This document shows positions 46,596-57,681 of a stretch of 64,000 nt of DNA, piece by piece. Positions within the stretch are counted from its first letter, which is position 1. The number at the start of each line of letters is the position of its first letter. Origin of the DNA: Omphalotus guepiniiformis. Lineage: Eukaryota > Basidiomycota > Agaricomycetes > Agaricales > Omphalotaceae. The DNA lies in assembly GCA_028554645.1 (NCBI GenBank), contig JAQOOI010000022.1, positions 2,356,001-2,420,000 of the forward strand, written 5' to 3'. A model generated the notes under the pieces. It had not been told where the DNA came from and ran no database searches. It worked only from the letters and a program-made list of their open reading frames with translations. The position numbers and the translations under genes are program-made.

Positions 46596-49500
46596 ATGAC
46601 TACTGCTGAAGCAGATATTCAGACAGATTCTGTGCCGGTCGCTGACTCTGCTATACAAAATTCAGACGTTTCTGTTCAAAATGTCCCCGAAGAGGAAGCC
46701 AGCAAGCCCGAACAAGGCGACAATCCTCCAATATCGTCTCCAAGTCCTCGACCTCTTCGAATATACACTAGAGCGCAGATTCTTGCTCTTTCCAAGTCTC
46801 CTCTTGTCACTCTTCCACCCAACATGCCAGAGTTGAAGGACTGGTTTGGGTATGTTTTCTGTCCGTATTCTCTTTCGCACCTAGAGCTCGTTTCGCTAGT
46901 GCCGAGAATGAACAAAATCTCAACAAGAAAGATTCTGAGCCCTCCACTCCAAACAGTGGCCGTGAGCGACGGTATGCATCTCTCGTGTCACACTGTCATA
47001 CTGTCGTTTATATATCTTTTAGCTTTCGCCGCGACGCAGAGGAAGGCGGTATGAACATATTTGAATCTCGTCGCTCGGCTTTTCATTATTGTTTACTTCA
47101 GATTTACCTGCTCGGCCGTCATTCCGTTCATCCCTTTCACAGCCGTCTCAAATGGGTAATTTCAAGCACCAATCCTTACGCTCTAACGACCGTGATCGCG
47201 ATCTGGACAAGGACAGGGACGGTCAAGAAAGACTTCGTAACGTGGGTCTTAGTGAGCGTACCTAGAGGAAATTTAGCTTATATTCAACTGGCAGCTGTCC
47301 GATAAATACGACCGGGATCGTTTGGCACTCCCTTTGCGCAGCAAGGATCGAGACATAGCTCCCCATCTTGCCTCTTCAAGTAGGCTTTCTTCGCAAACTC
47401 AAGGAACCATCGCTACACGTCGAGCCGAGACACGGGAAGCCGCTAAGAAGAAAATCGGTGAAGCAAACGAAGATTGGCGAAGAGGTGCGTTTCCTGTTCG
47501 CGGATGCATATGTTTCAATGTTTAATTTTAAATAGTCCCTGATCAACGCCGCTCAGACCGTATGTGTAATTTTTTCGCTCTTTGGCCCTAGTTCTAATGA
47601 AGGTAAAACCGATAGGCGCTGAGAGCGGCCGTGGAGAGCGTGAAGAAAGACCCCGATCCAGGTCTAGGCATCGAGGGGATTTGTCTTTGTCTCGACGAGA
47701 CCGTGATCGCGAGGACGCTCGCAAGGACAGGGACAGGGAACGAGATGACTATAAGCGGGACAGAGAAGACTTACGACGAGATAGGGATCGTGATGAGGAC
47801 GACGATCCGAGGCGATGGAGGGACGACGGTAAAAGAGACGAGAGAATGGCTGCAAGGCGAGATCGGGACCGTGCGAGAGACAAGGAGGGTGCTTGGGAGA
47901 ATTCCAATGACCGTCGTTGGATCTCTCTTGAGGATCGCGATGCTCGGTCAAAGCGTAATACTGGGAGAGAGAAGAAGTCTGCTGCTGATGAAACCAGGGG
48001 GGATGAACGACGAGGAGAGCGTGAAAAGGAGAAAGAACCGGCTTGGATGGAACCTTACATTCCTTCATCTTCGAATGGTGGGTTCTTAGGAGGCAAAGGT
48101 GGCGATGGGGAATTGGATGGGCTTCAAGCATGGAAGAAGAACATGAAAGAGAAGGAGCTGAAGGCTAGTAAGGCTTCCGAGAACGAGCCGTCTAAAACTT
48201 CTGAGAGCTCCGGAGACTTGGAGGAATCGATGGACGAGATTCAAAAATTCAAGGTGATGATGCGACTTGCACAGAAATCGCGTCTAGACAATGTGAGCGA
48301 TGACCATAATAGCTCATCAAAAGATGACGCGTCGCCCTCCCGAGGTCTGTACATATATCCTTGTTCTTGCCTTGTATAATTACTCACACTGTCACAGATA
48401 CTGAAAGTGCCGCCTTTCAAAAACCCTCCACAACCACGTCTGGTGAGAATGATCCAGCGGTGGTGGCCTCGGCTAAACTGGACACCTCCGTTACAAGCGA
48501 CCCTTCCCGTTCACTGCTTTCTTTACTCAATACTGCCGAGTCTCGGGGCTCACCCCATCCTTCTTCCAGCAGCACTGATCCTGCCATAACCTCTGCCAAA
48601 CCACTCTCCAGGCTTCCTCCTGCAGATCCTGCTATAGCCGAGCGGGCTCCTATGGAAGCAACATCTCAATTTAATCCTCCTCAAGGGTCTCGTCTTCTCG
48701 CTCTTGGCAATCGTGCGCCCGGCAAGCCGCCCGCCCTGAACAGTCAATCTCTCGTCTCGCCTCCTCTCAACGGTTCTTCTCTACCCAGTAATGTTCAATC
48801 GGCGTCGAAGTTACAACTCTCTGGTCTTTCTAACAATGCAGCAATCTTAGCAGATCATGCTCAAAATTTACCCAAACTTAGTGCTCGGTCACCTTCAAAT
48901 TTCTCTCCTTTTGAAGAGCAGCGGGAAGCTCATGACAGCTCTCGGCGCCCTCCAGGAGAGCGGACCCCCTTCATGCCTGAGTCAGGCCCATGGCCTGATT
49001 CCGCGCCAATAGACACCACTTCTGCTGGTCATACCATCGGAAAAGGAAGTCGGTTTGCTAAATTTTTCGACGGCAAAGGCAAAGAGCAGACGCCCGTCTC
49101 TGCACCCCCCATCCCAAACAAGGCACCCACACCTGTTGGTTACGTTTCTGCATCTCCGGGCCCTCATCAGCTCAGGCCCGATAGCGGTTTCGGTGGTGTC
49201 TCGAGTCCAAGTATCGAACACCGAACTGTTGACGATCTTTTTGCAAAGCTGAATCTGAACAATACCTTACAGGTTAGTTCATTAAGTTTGAAGTTCCCCT
49301 CCAGAAATGCTAATGCATTGTTTCAGAGCCAGCGCACAATTCCCGTGCCGAATTCTGCGCCATCAAATTCCAACATATCGTTTGGTCAACAGGCGCAGAA
49401 TCAGCTATATGCACTACAGCAGCAACAATTACAGTCGCAGAACCATCAGATGCATGGAGCCCGAATGGAACCTCTGTACGAGAGTAGGAATTTTATGCCC

Positions 49501-50340
49501 GATAACCTTGTACCTGGTCTTCGATCCGCGCCTCCTGCTCGCAACCGAGAAAATGGCGGCATGTTTTCTGATCCTCTGGACGAGGCGATACTGCTGAGCT
49601 CACAACAGCGACTTCCAGTGCAGCAGCAGCGAGGCATCGAGCAACTCTATGCGGGTTCAGCTCCGACTGGCTTTGCCCAACAGCAGGCTAGAAATGCAGG
49701 AATTCCAATCCAGCCACCTCAATTCCGTGGCGGCCCGTCTCCGCTATCAGCGCAACATAATGTTGTGCATGGCGCTCAGCAGCAGAGACTGCCACCGGGC
49801 TTAGCCAACCTTGGCGCACGACCGCCGCACGACCCTTCGCAATATCTGGGGATGCCTGGCTTGTCGTCGCAAGCGATGCATGCAGGCTTACATGTGAATG
49901 GACCTCCACAACAACATAATTTCCACCCCGGAGGAGGAACCATGGGATTCGGTGCACCGCAAAACCAACTACGTGCTCCTCCGCCGGGTGCGCACCAGCT
50001 TCAAAACACCGTTGTACATCATCAACTAGGGAATCTCGGGCATCCAAGTAATTTGGATGTTCGCAGTGCGAGTCAGGCCCAGCTTTTGGCCTTGAACGGC
50101 ATCGGAAGTACGGGGCTAAGAGGCGTTGGAACTGGCCAATTCAATCCTCAGCAAGCAAACTCTGCTCAACTTCAGAACCCACTTCTCGCTATGCGCCAGC
50201 AGCAAGGACCGCTTCCCCCTCACATGTTGCCTCACTTGCTTCCTCCTCATCTTCAACAACAAAGTCCATCTTTGCCCAACCAACAGTCTGCTAATGCCCA
50301 GGATTTGATGGCGTTGCTGATGGGAACTCATAGAGACTAA
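46596..50340 (+). CDS. eIF4E-binding protein, 4E-T/Eap1-like
   Basis: Probable cytoplasmic translational repressor or mRNA-decay factor. The N-terminal ~90 residues are acidic and end in RIYTRAQILALSKSPL, close to the eIF4E-binding consensus Y-x4-L-Phi with Ile in the Leu place. Short exons then code basic text, including SDKYDRDRLALPLRSKDRD, which recalls the S-E-K-Y-D block after the binding site of animal 4E-T. A long Arg/Asp/Glu-repeat region (RDRDREDARKDRDRERDDYK) follows, then EPAWMEPYIPSSSNGG, IQKFKVMMRLAQKSRLDN, GSRFAKFFDGKGKEQTP (a 4E-T-like S-R-F-x-x-W/F-F block) and a ~450-residue Gln/Pro-rich tail ending AQDLMALLMGTHRD. Probably about 1150 residues and eight exons. The ATG at 46596 is the first in frame. 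Family assignment rests on short motifs. Confidence 0.65.
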
Positions 50341-51201
50341 GTGTCTAGGTTTTTACTTTCTTCTTCTCTTCGACCTTTATACCAACTTAAGGACTTCTTC
50401 TGTCTGTAGCATCTCTCACTTTCTCCGTATCTTTACATTTCATTGACAGATATTTCCGTTACTACGCACGCCCTGGCGCCAATGATAACCAATACACTTG
50501 ATCTCATTCTACATGGAGTAATCTGCGAGCCTACAAATGTGCTATTGGGCTGCCATGTATGTCATCATAATACTTATTTGAGTACGAGTTCCGCCCAATT
50601 TCAATGTTTCATATATGTTTCTACCGAGTTCTGACCCTTCAACTGTATTGCAACCGGTATGCCTAGAAAGTCTTCCAACTTTTTTCATCTTCTTCGCGTA
50701 TGTATTAGAATACACAGCAGATTCGATGTAGATTGTTGTGTGGTCATGGACCACTACTGCGATATCAAACTGGCTTCTATTCCAACGACGTATCATATGT
50801 TCAGTGGTGGACTTTCCCCGAGGATAATCACATCATTCACACTTCACAGCGGTTCACACTGTACAGTGAATTCAAACATTCATATGTCGGAGCCTGTCGG
50901 AGCCCGCGCTTCAGCTATGTTGAAAAATATATTCCACTCTCGCGTCTCCTCGCGCACAGAATGAATGGCTCGAGAACTTATTTAGTATTGCTCCTCTCAT
51001 CCCTCATATTCGGCCCCAACTCGATGATATTCGAGATATAAAGGAAATGAGCTTGTGTCCTGTGTGTCCTGTGTATCCTGTGTACACGTTGAATAGAGTG
51101 AGGTATCCCCTGAGTTTCCCTTCCCTTTTAAGATATCAAGACCAAGTCTCTGTTGTTCGGGGCTATAGTTGCCATATGTACACTAGTATCTGAAGATTCC
51201 A
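50341..51201. other. Intergenic region with a short tandem repeat
   Basis: 861 bases between converging genes. It contains three near-copies of a nine-base unit at about 51057-51084 (GTCCTGTGT, GTCCTGTGT, ATCCTGTGT). No exon or RNA gene is seen. Confidence 0.45.
51057..51084. repeat. Three-copy nine-base tandem repeat
   Basis: Units of the form (G/A)TCCTGTGT repeat three times and run into ACACGTTG. This is a minisatellite-scale repeat between converging genes; no role is apparent. Confidence 0.6.
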
Positions 51202-52399
51202 TCAATGTAGCATTCGCGTCAGTAAGCGGTCCCGATTTTTCGTAAGCACTACTAGATTGCCGAACAATGCCTGTGACGCTGAACTCCCGCAGCAGGAAAC
51301 ATATTCAGCGTAAGTGTGAAGACCGAGAGCTGTTTCAATGCTCTCTGGTGTAATAACATAATCCATGATCTGAGGACTGTCCAGGCGAATGTACATAGCT
51401 GAGCGCCCTGTATCATCTTGTGCACAGTGGGCGGGGTCGGTCGGAACTACCTTTTATCTGTCCAGGCCGTTATTCACGGCGTTCGCCTGACCCGGCGCTG
51501 TTCAGTGTTCAAGGCGTCGAATCGTTTCATGTGTTCTCTGATCCATTCAAATGATTCATACAACCTGTCAGGTCTTCAGGCTTCAGGGATTATATGAGAG
51601 GGTAACAAAAAATACTCACGATTTCACTGCCTCCGGACTTCTAGCTAGATTTTCTGTTATCTGCGATCGGATTCTATTGAGCTATCCGCTCCTGTGTGAG
51701 TACATACTGTGGACGCTTCTGAAATCGTAATGCTTACGAGTGATATGGCCAGTAAGTACGCCAGGCTAGAAAGAGCTTCCACAAGAAACGGTTTATTCAC
51801 GTCAGATTCGCGCATAAGAAACGAGAACTTTTGGACGCCTGAACAAATAACAACTCAAGTACCTGATGGCTTGGGATAAGCTTGGGGAAGCTCAAATCAG
51901 ACACCACGAAAAATCAAATGAAAGCGCTGCGCTCGATTTAGTATTCTCTTATAATGCCTGTAAAGGAACAAGGGATAATTACACTTTCATGTCATGAGGT
52001 ACTCAGCACAGTAAGTAAGTACCGGCCTCCCACGCACACGACCGGAAATACATACGTCAATCTTGAAATTGAGGATCGCGGACTGACAGACGTGACTGAC
52101 GTCCAACTATGTAGAGGCTGAGCAGGATATATATCTTCGGGCATCTTTTCGGATATCCTTAGCAGTGGAGGATGTACTACTTTGCTATCTGGAACATTGG
52201 AGGATTGGAAGATAGAATCGAGTCAAGTTTTGGTTTACTTACGAACAAGTGATGGAGAAGCAGCTGATTTAGCTCATCCAATTGTTTCCAGACCACGGAA
52301 GATGGGAATTGGTGCGGCTAGTGGCTGAGAGAACGAAGCACAAATTTGACCCTTGTGGAAAGGGAAGAACGCGAGACTATGTACTCGCCGACTAGCCAT
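51202..52399 (-). CDS. Nine-exon hypothetical protein, 228 residues
   Basis: I do not recognise this protein. It only appears when small exons are joined: 52399-52385, 52317-52243, 52188-52181, 52106-52056, 51957-51905, 51838-51738, 51681-51620, 51564-51492, 51450-51202. All junctions are in phase and the sum is 687 bases. The protein starts MASRRPHQFPSSVVWKQLDE, then a helical Leu-rich part (LNQLLLHHLF). Basic text follows (SPRSSISRLTHYKRILNRAQ, RFHLIFRGVQKFSFLMRESD), then helices (KPFLVEALSSLAYLLAISLL, RIRSQITENLARSPEAVKSL, YESFEWIREHMKRFDALNTE). The end is more globular (PAHCAQDDTGRSAMYIRLDS and a Cys-rich YVSCCGSS). Exon 3 would be only 8 bases and intron 8 only 41, so details may shift. 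No membrane span or catalytic motif is visible. Confidence 0.62.
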
Positions 52400-53922
52400 T
52401 TGCTTCGTTGACAATTGGTGGGCGAATCATCGTTAGAAGACAGCAAGTATTACCTTACTTACAGCGAGGATATTAATATAAGAAGGGTCGTACGTCCTTT
52501 GAGAGGACTAATTTGGTACATAAATGAAATAGACTGGAGGAGACAAATTTGACGTTGATAGTTTCACAAGACACAGCTAATCGGAACCTAGGTACTCGGA
52601 GTCCTAGGTAAAAGCTGGTCGGGAGAGGGCGGTCGCAATTGACAGCGAGGGTGTGATCTGTAGGCTGAAGTATGTAAGTCCGATAAAGATGCAGAGGAAC
52701 GCAAGAGGAGTGAAATTGGCTGAACATGTACGTGAGATGACCCAATTACCAGGGTAAAAGTGGATAGTGATACTGATGATCATGGGCGATAAGAGTGACT
52801 GATGGAAGGGTATGTGACTTTGAGTCCTGAATATGACGCCTCCATCTCACAACTGCAGCTGATCTTGAACCTGCGGAAGTGGCAAGCGGTACAAAGGCCT
52901 AGATGTCGCGATTTCCGGCATAAACTAAATTTGAAAAGGCGGAAAGGAGAGAAAAGAAGAAGTAAAAAAGGTGAAGAACAGGCGAGGAATTTACGTGGAT
53001 ATTGGCGCAGAGGAGAGGAAGCTTACATAAAGGACAAGCACATGGAAGGACATGTCGAGAATCTGAGTCTGCCTGCAGGCAGGAAACGTGGTGGATGTGT
53101 ATCAAAAGAGGACTAAAGGCATCACCGAACTTGTCATTAGCCCTGAACCAAGAGGGTACATACAACCGAAACACGCTGCAAACGCATTCCTGCGTGAACC
53201 CCCACTTGAAAAACTCTGTGTCGTAGAGCCGACACAAATTTCTCTTCCCCCTCTTCGTTCGTCGCCTCTCCTCTCCTCTCTCACCAACTCGTGTGGTTCG
53301 AGGCCCCAGGACCGGCGTCGCAACAACAGGCAATCCTCCAGCGTACCAGCACCTCTCCTCGATTCAGCCTTGTGGTCTGAAGCACGAGCGAGATAATAAT
53401 CCACAGTCAAGCACTCACGCTAGTCATTCTTTTGGTTCTCATACTGTCGCCGATCGGGCAAGACACGGAATAGAAAAGCTAGCTTGAAGATTTTGAGGTT
53501 TGCAGGTGAGGAGATTTACGTCATATCCGAGTGGACGTCGAGGAACGTGGAGCGTGGGAAATTGCAATGGCGATGGCAGCAGTGCAGCAACGAGCATAAG
53601 GACTTGATGGTTGCACTGCCTAATTTGGAGGCGAATATCCGGTTGAGAGTACCCGCATATATTTACCACACAACCCTCTTTCCCTTTCTCTTTTTTTCTT
53701 TTCCTCATCACCGTCGTGTCCGTTCTACTCGACGTGTTTGATCTCTTCACGACTTACTACGTTCAACGACTTTGGTTCCCCTCTTTTTTTTCTCCTTCTC
53801 TGTCGCATGTTTTGCATCCTTTCTTTGGTCAGTTTCTGTGTGTTTTTGTTAGGCTACCGCGGTGGCTGCCTTGCTCGCAATGGCCTTCTCTCTCTCCTCT
53901 TTCCTTGTAACCATCCTCACCC
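52400..53922. other. Long shared promoter/5' leader region of the G1 cyclin gene
   Basis: 1.5 kb between the divergent hypothetical gene and the cyclin start. It includes AG-rich and CT-rich strand-biased stretches (52930-53010 purine-rich; 53660-53830 pyrimidine-rich just before the start). Frames here are open only because of this bias and look non-coding. It probably holds the cyclin promoter and an extended 5' UTR. Confidence 0.5.
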
Positions 53923-55375
53923 ATGGTCTCGTCAAGTATCGCTGACGCTCTCGCCCTCTTCTCTAGTCCACAATCGATCGCACAGCAGTCCGCATCGATT
54001 TTCGACATGAAAGATCTGTCTTCAGCTTCCAACAGGCACGCCCGTAACTCTCTAATTTACCCCAGGAAACGTCCTTCTCCTCATGGCGTCTCCAAACATC
54101 ATCATAAGACACCTGTTCTTCCCTACCAAGGCAGGTCACCTCGTTCCGCCAAAGCCGCTCTCCTACAACAGCGCCAGCGGCGTGATGCCCAGGCTCTCGC
54201 TCTTCGCAGGGATGGCGTTTTGCTTGAAGACGAGTACCGGGACGAAATAAGATGTTATATGCTTGAGATGGAGGTTTGTCGCGTCCCTTGTTTTCTGTAC
54301 CTTCTTTCTCCGGTTTCATCCGTCTTGCTCTTTGCAGAATTATACAATGTCCTCCACTCAATCTATGGATCAGCAACCAGAGATTCGGTGGCATATGCGC
54401 CCATGTCTCGTCGATTTTTTGGTCGAGATTCACTTCAGTTTTCGGTTACGCCCTGAAACTCTCTATCTTACCCTCAACATCGTTGATCGCTATGTCTCGC
54501 GCCGTATTGTCTACATCAAACATTATCAGCTCGTTGGGTGCGCCGCACTCTGGATTGCTGCAAAGTTTGAGGATGCCAAGGAACGCGTGCCTACCGTTCA
54601 AGATCTCGTACAAATGTGCCACGATGCCTATGAAGAGTCCGCGTTCATCCAAATGGAGTGTCACATTCTTTCCACTATTTCGTGGACCCTCGGTCATCCA
54701 ACGGCGGAGGCTTGGTTGAGGCTCATGTGCTGTGGTCCCTGCATGGAGGAACCTAAAGTTCAACACGTTGCACGCTTTCTCATGGAGATCACCCTCTTCT
54801 ACCGCGAGTTTGTCAAGTTCACTCCTTCATCCATTGCTCTGGCTGCGTTGACACTCGCCCGTTTCCTCTGTGGCAAGCCCCGGCGCGTTTGGGAAGAGAC
54901 TGACGAGTGCTCGGAAATCGTGGATCTACTTGACAACCGCCTCGCCAAGCATGTCAATGAGCTCTCTGAGACACTGGTCAAGAAGTACTCTTATGCATTC
55001 TATTCCAAAGCGGCTACTTATGTAGTGCAATACTACTTGCAGGGCGGTCGTTTTGTACGCTCTATCCTACCCCCGTATCCCGTCACACCTACGCGTTCCA
55101 GTCCAGTCTCAGCTGTCAGTACACCAATGAGCTGTTCCACGTCTATTTCGGACATTTCGGATGATTTCCCTCTCACTCCGATCACGCCAGCTTTACCACC
55201 TTCCAGCGATTCATACACATACGACGACAAGGAAAACATGCCTTCAACGTTCGAGCCGGTGGTAAATAAACACCGAATCGATAGTCCTCCAGAGCAATAT
55301 CTTCCTCATGACTTTGTGGTGTTCAGTCGTCCTGCACTTCACAATCTCAATGTCTCCCCCCGTGCATTTTCGTAG
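53923..55375 (+). CDS. CLN1: G1/S-specific cyclin (Cln/Puc1 type)
   Basis: G1 cyclin that partners the main CDK to trigger START. 462 residues in two exons (53923-54273 and 54338-55375). After a ~115-residue Ser/Arg/Gln-rich N-terminus the cyclin box starts with EYRDEIRCYMLEME, then the invariant IRWHMRPCLVDFLVEIHFSF (RPxLVD variant of the MRAILVDW box), LRPETLYLTLNIVDRYVSRR, HYQLVGCAALWIAAKFEDAK (Lys and Glu of the CDK contact), ERVPTVQDLVQMCHDAYEES and MECHILSTISWTLGHPTAEA. A second, weaker helical repeat follows. The tail is Ser/Pro/Thr-rich with acidic residues, a PEST-like degron expected of G1 cyclins. The C-terminal YDDKENMPS contains a KEN tripeptide, a possible APC/C signal. Confidence 0.9.
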
Positions 55376-57681
55376 CAATCGCATCCAAACACGCAATCTT
55401 TGTATTTCCGCATCCACCTCGCTGTCTTGCAAGTCTCATTCGTGTCAAAAAGTCTATCAGTCCCAACAAAATGTAATACCATACACGTCGACAAATTCGA
55501 CACTTTGCAATTCTTTTCCTCCTTGTCGTCTCTGCAATCTCAATCATCCATGCATCACACTTTCCCTTGCAATTGTTCCAATTCGTTTCATCCACAACGC
55601 ATCATTTTCAGATTTCCCCACCTCTCACCTCGTATCCAGCACTATCCAACACTGGTAAACCTCAACAACCTACCGATAGTCAAAGGACATGACTACTTAT
55701 CGGCTTCAGCCACTACAGGCATCGGTCCTCGTTGAGAGGACAGTTTTATTCTACCTGCCTATCACGGGGAGCCTTTGTGTCTGCCTTTTCCCAGTTTATT
55801 CATTTATTCATGGGTCGGCAGTACTAAATGTGCGAGATTTCTATATCTCGCTTCTAGCTGTCTTCTATCTGTTCATCGGCTCGCCCTACACTCACTCAAC
55901 GCTCCTATTTCTTGTCCCTTCACTACGCTATACATCCTTCACTCAATTGACATCCCCCTCGCCCTTTACTTCATTCCCCCGAATTTCCACCCATCCTAAT
56001 GTCCACAGCCGACTTATTATCGACCTATTTCTGGTCTCGTCGTGTTCGTTCTTAGCTTGAAGTATACATTATTCTTCATTTTATGTTATACTTTTACATT
56101 TATTGTCCTTTGGTCACCGCCGATTTTGTGGCAACTTACACGCCAGTTTCATATCCTTTCTCTTGTGGGTTCAACGCAGACTGAGAGACGTCTGTCACAT
56201 TGCTGTCATCATAGTACATTCATACTCATCGGCATCTTCTCGAGCATTTTCCACTACTCCACATTTACAGTAGCTTTTCTTTTCGAGTACATATTGTTCA
56301 TCGTTTATTCTATTGGTCATCGTTCACTTACACCCATTACCTTCACTTCCCCCCACCTTCATTCATTTACCCTGTTGCAACAACTCGGCTCGTTTTATTT
56401 GCAATCAACTGTCATCCTTACACAATTGGCTGGACTCGAGCGTGTTCCTCCTATGAGTGGATCCAACGATAGTGCTCATATTCCTAAAAAAATACTGACA
56501 TCGTGGCCTTGGTCGTCCTCGCGATTTTCTCCACTCGCCATGATTCCCTGTGCTCAACGGTCTTGTTCCCTCTGTTTCCGTGTTGTGATTTTCTGATTTA
56601 GAATGACAGAAGGCGCCACCGTTACCCAAGTATCAGGCCCATGATCGAATTAGTCCACGGCAATGGACTCTTCCCTGTAATTTGCTGGCACCCACCCTTC
56701 CAGAACGTGTGGCTCTCTGTAGCTCTGTCTGTGAATCGTGATTCCGGGGCAACGAAATAAATCAAATCTTGTAAATTTCCAAAAAAAAATCTCGTTACGT
56801 TCTGCTTGTCAATTGACACAAGTGTTGACCATCACTGAACGTCCGGGTACAAGTTGTTCATTAACGTCCCGTCAAATGCATAACCGAATAAATGTATTTA
56901 GTGTAGAAGTTTGACTTGAATACGGAGCAAATGCGCATTGCGGCTGAGTGCGGTGGGAGAGGATCTTGACCAATTACGCAGTGTTCTCTACTTATGAGAA
57001 AGAAGCGTTCTGGATAATTACGAGCCAGAAATTACAGCCTCAGGCTTACAGCGGCCTGGGATGATCTAGTGGCGGTCCTAAAAGCTGTAGGCATTTAGCC
57101 TAGGCAGAAGAATTTTGCGCCATCGTGTATCTTTCGATGGCAACCAGCGGTGCTTGCGACTTTAGCTAGCACAAGACCGGCACAAGACTATATCGCATAT
57201 GTTTTCACTCCGATTACCCATTCTCCTTTCATCAGATACACACAAGAATATATGTATTCTGTTATGCGGACCTTGGCAGCCCGTGTACAGCATCTGCCTT
57301 CTTGTCCTGTTCCTTGGAATATCATCCACATGTCTGGATGGTCGTGTGGGCAGTGGGGTGGAGGCGATCAAGACTCAGTACTCAGGCCTCAGGTCCGTAG
57401 TAGCCCCACCGCGATATCTCAGTGAGAATACGCATGTCCTTTGGGGAAGTCGGTGGGAAGGAAGGAAAGAGCCTCGGCCCCGATATAAGTACTATATACG
57501 CATTCTGTTGAACCGGATCCATTAGATCAATCATGCACGGTAGAAGTAGACATCCGTTGGGGAATGACAATTCACTCCGCTAGGAATATACTCGGAGACG
57601 GGATGGAGGGTCATGCATATAATATTGTACAATACACAAAAACTAGTCGCAAAGCGGTTTGTACGCTTCTTTTTTCGCATC
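55376..57681. other. Gene-poor region, 2.3 kb, pyrimidine-rich in its first half
   Basis: From 55376 to about 56600 the plus strand is strongly C/T-rich. This produces several overlapping open frames without family resemblance. It may be a long 3' UTR of the cyclin mRNA. From 56600 to 57681 the sequence is mixed and no exon stands out. I found no tRNA or repeat. Confidence 0.45.

Noticed and set aside
47582..48131. Arg/Asp repeat region as a possible separate RNA-binding gene or SR protein
   Set aside because: It joins in frame to flanking exons of the 4E-T-like gene and has no RNA-recognition motif.
53002..53410. Open frames on both strands upstream of the cyclin gene
   Set aside because: They overlap each other on opposite strands, lack splice-consistent continuation and sit in strand-biased leader DNA.
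55689..56596. Long plus-strand frames (123 and 184 codons) after the cyclin gene
   Set aside because: Their composition (Ser, Phe, Leu, His, Thr) follows from C/T-rich DNA. Several frames are open at once and none shows a fold or family.
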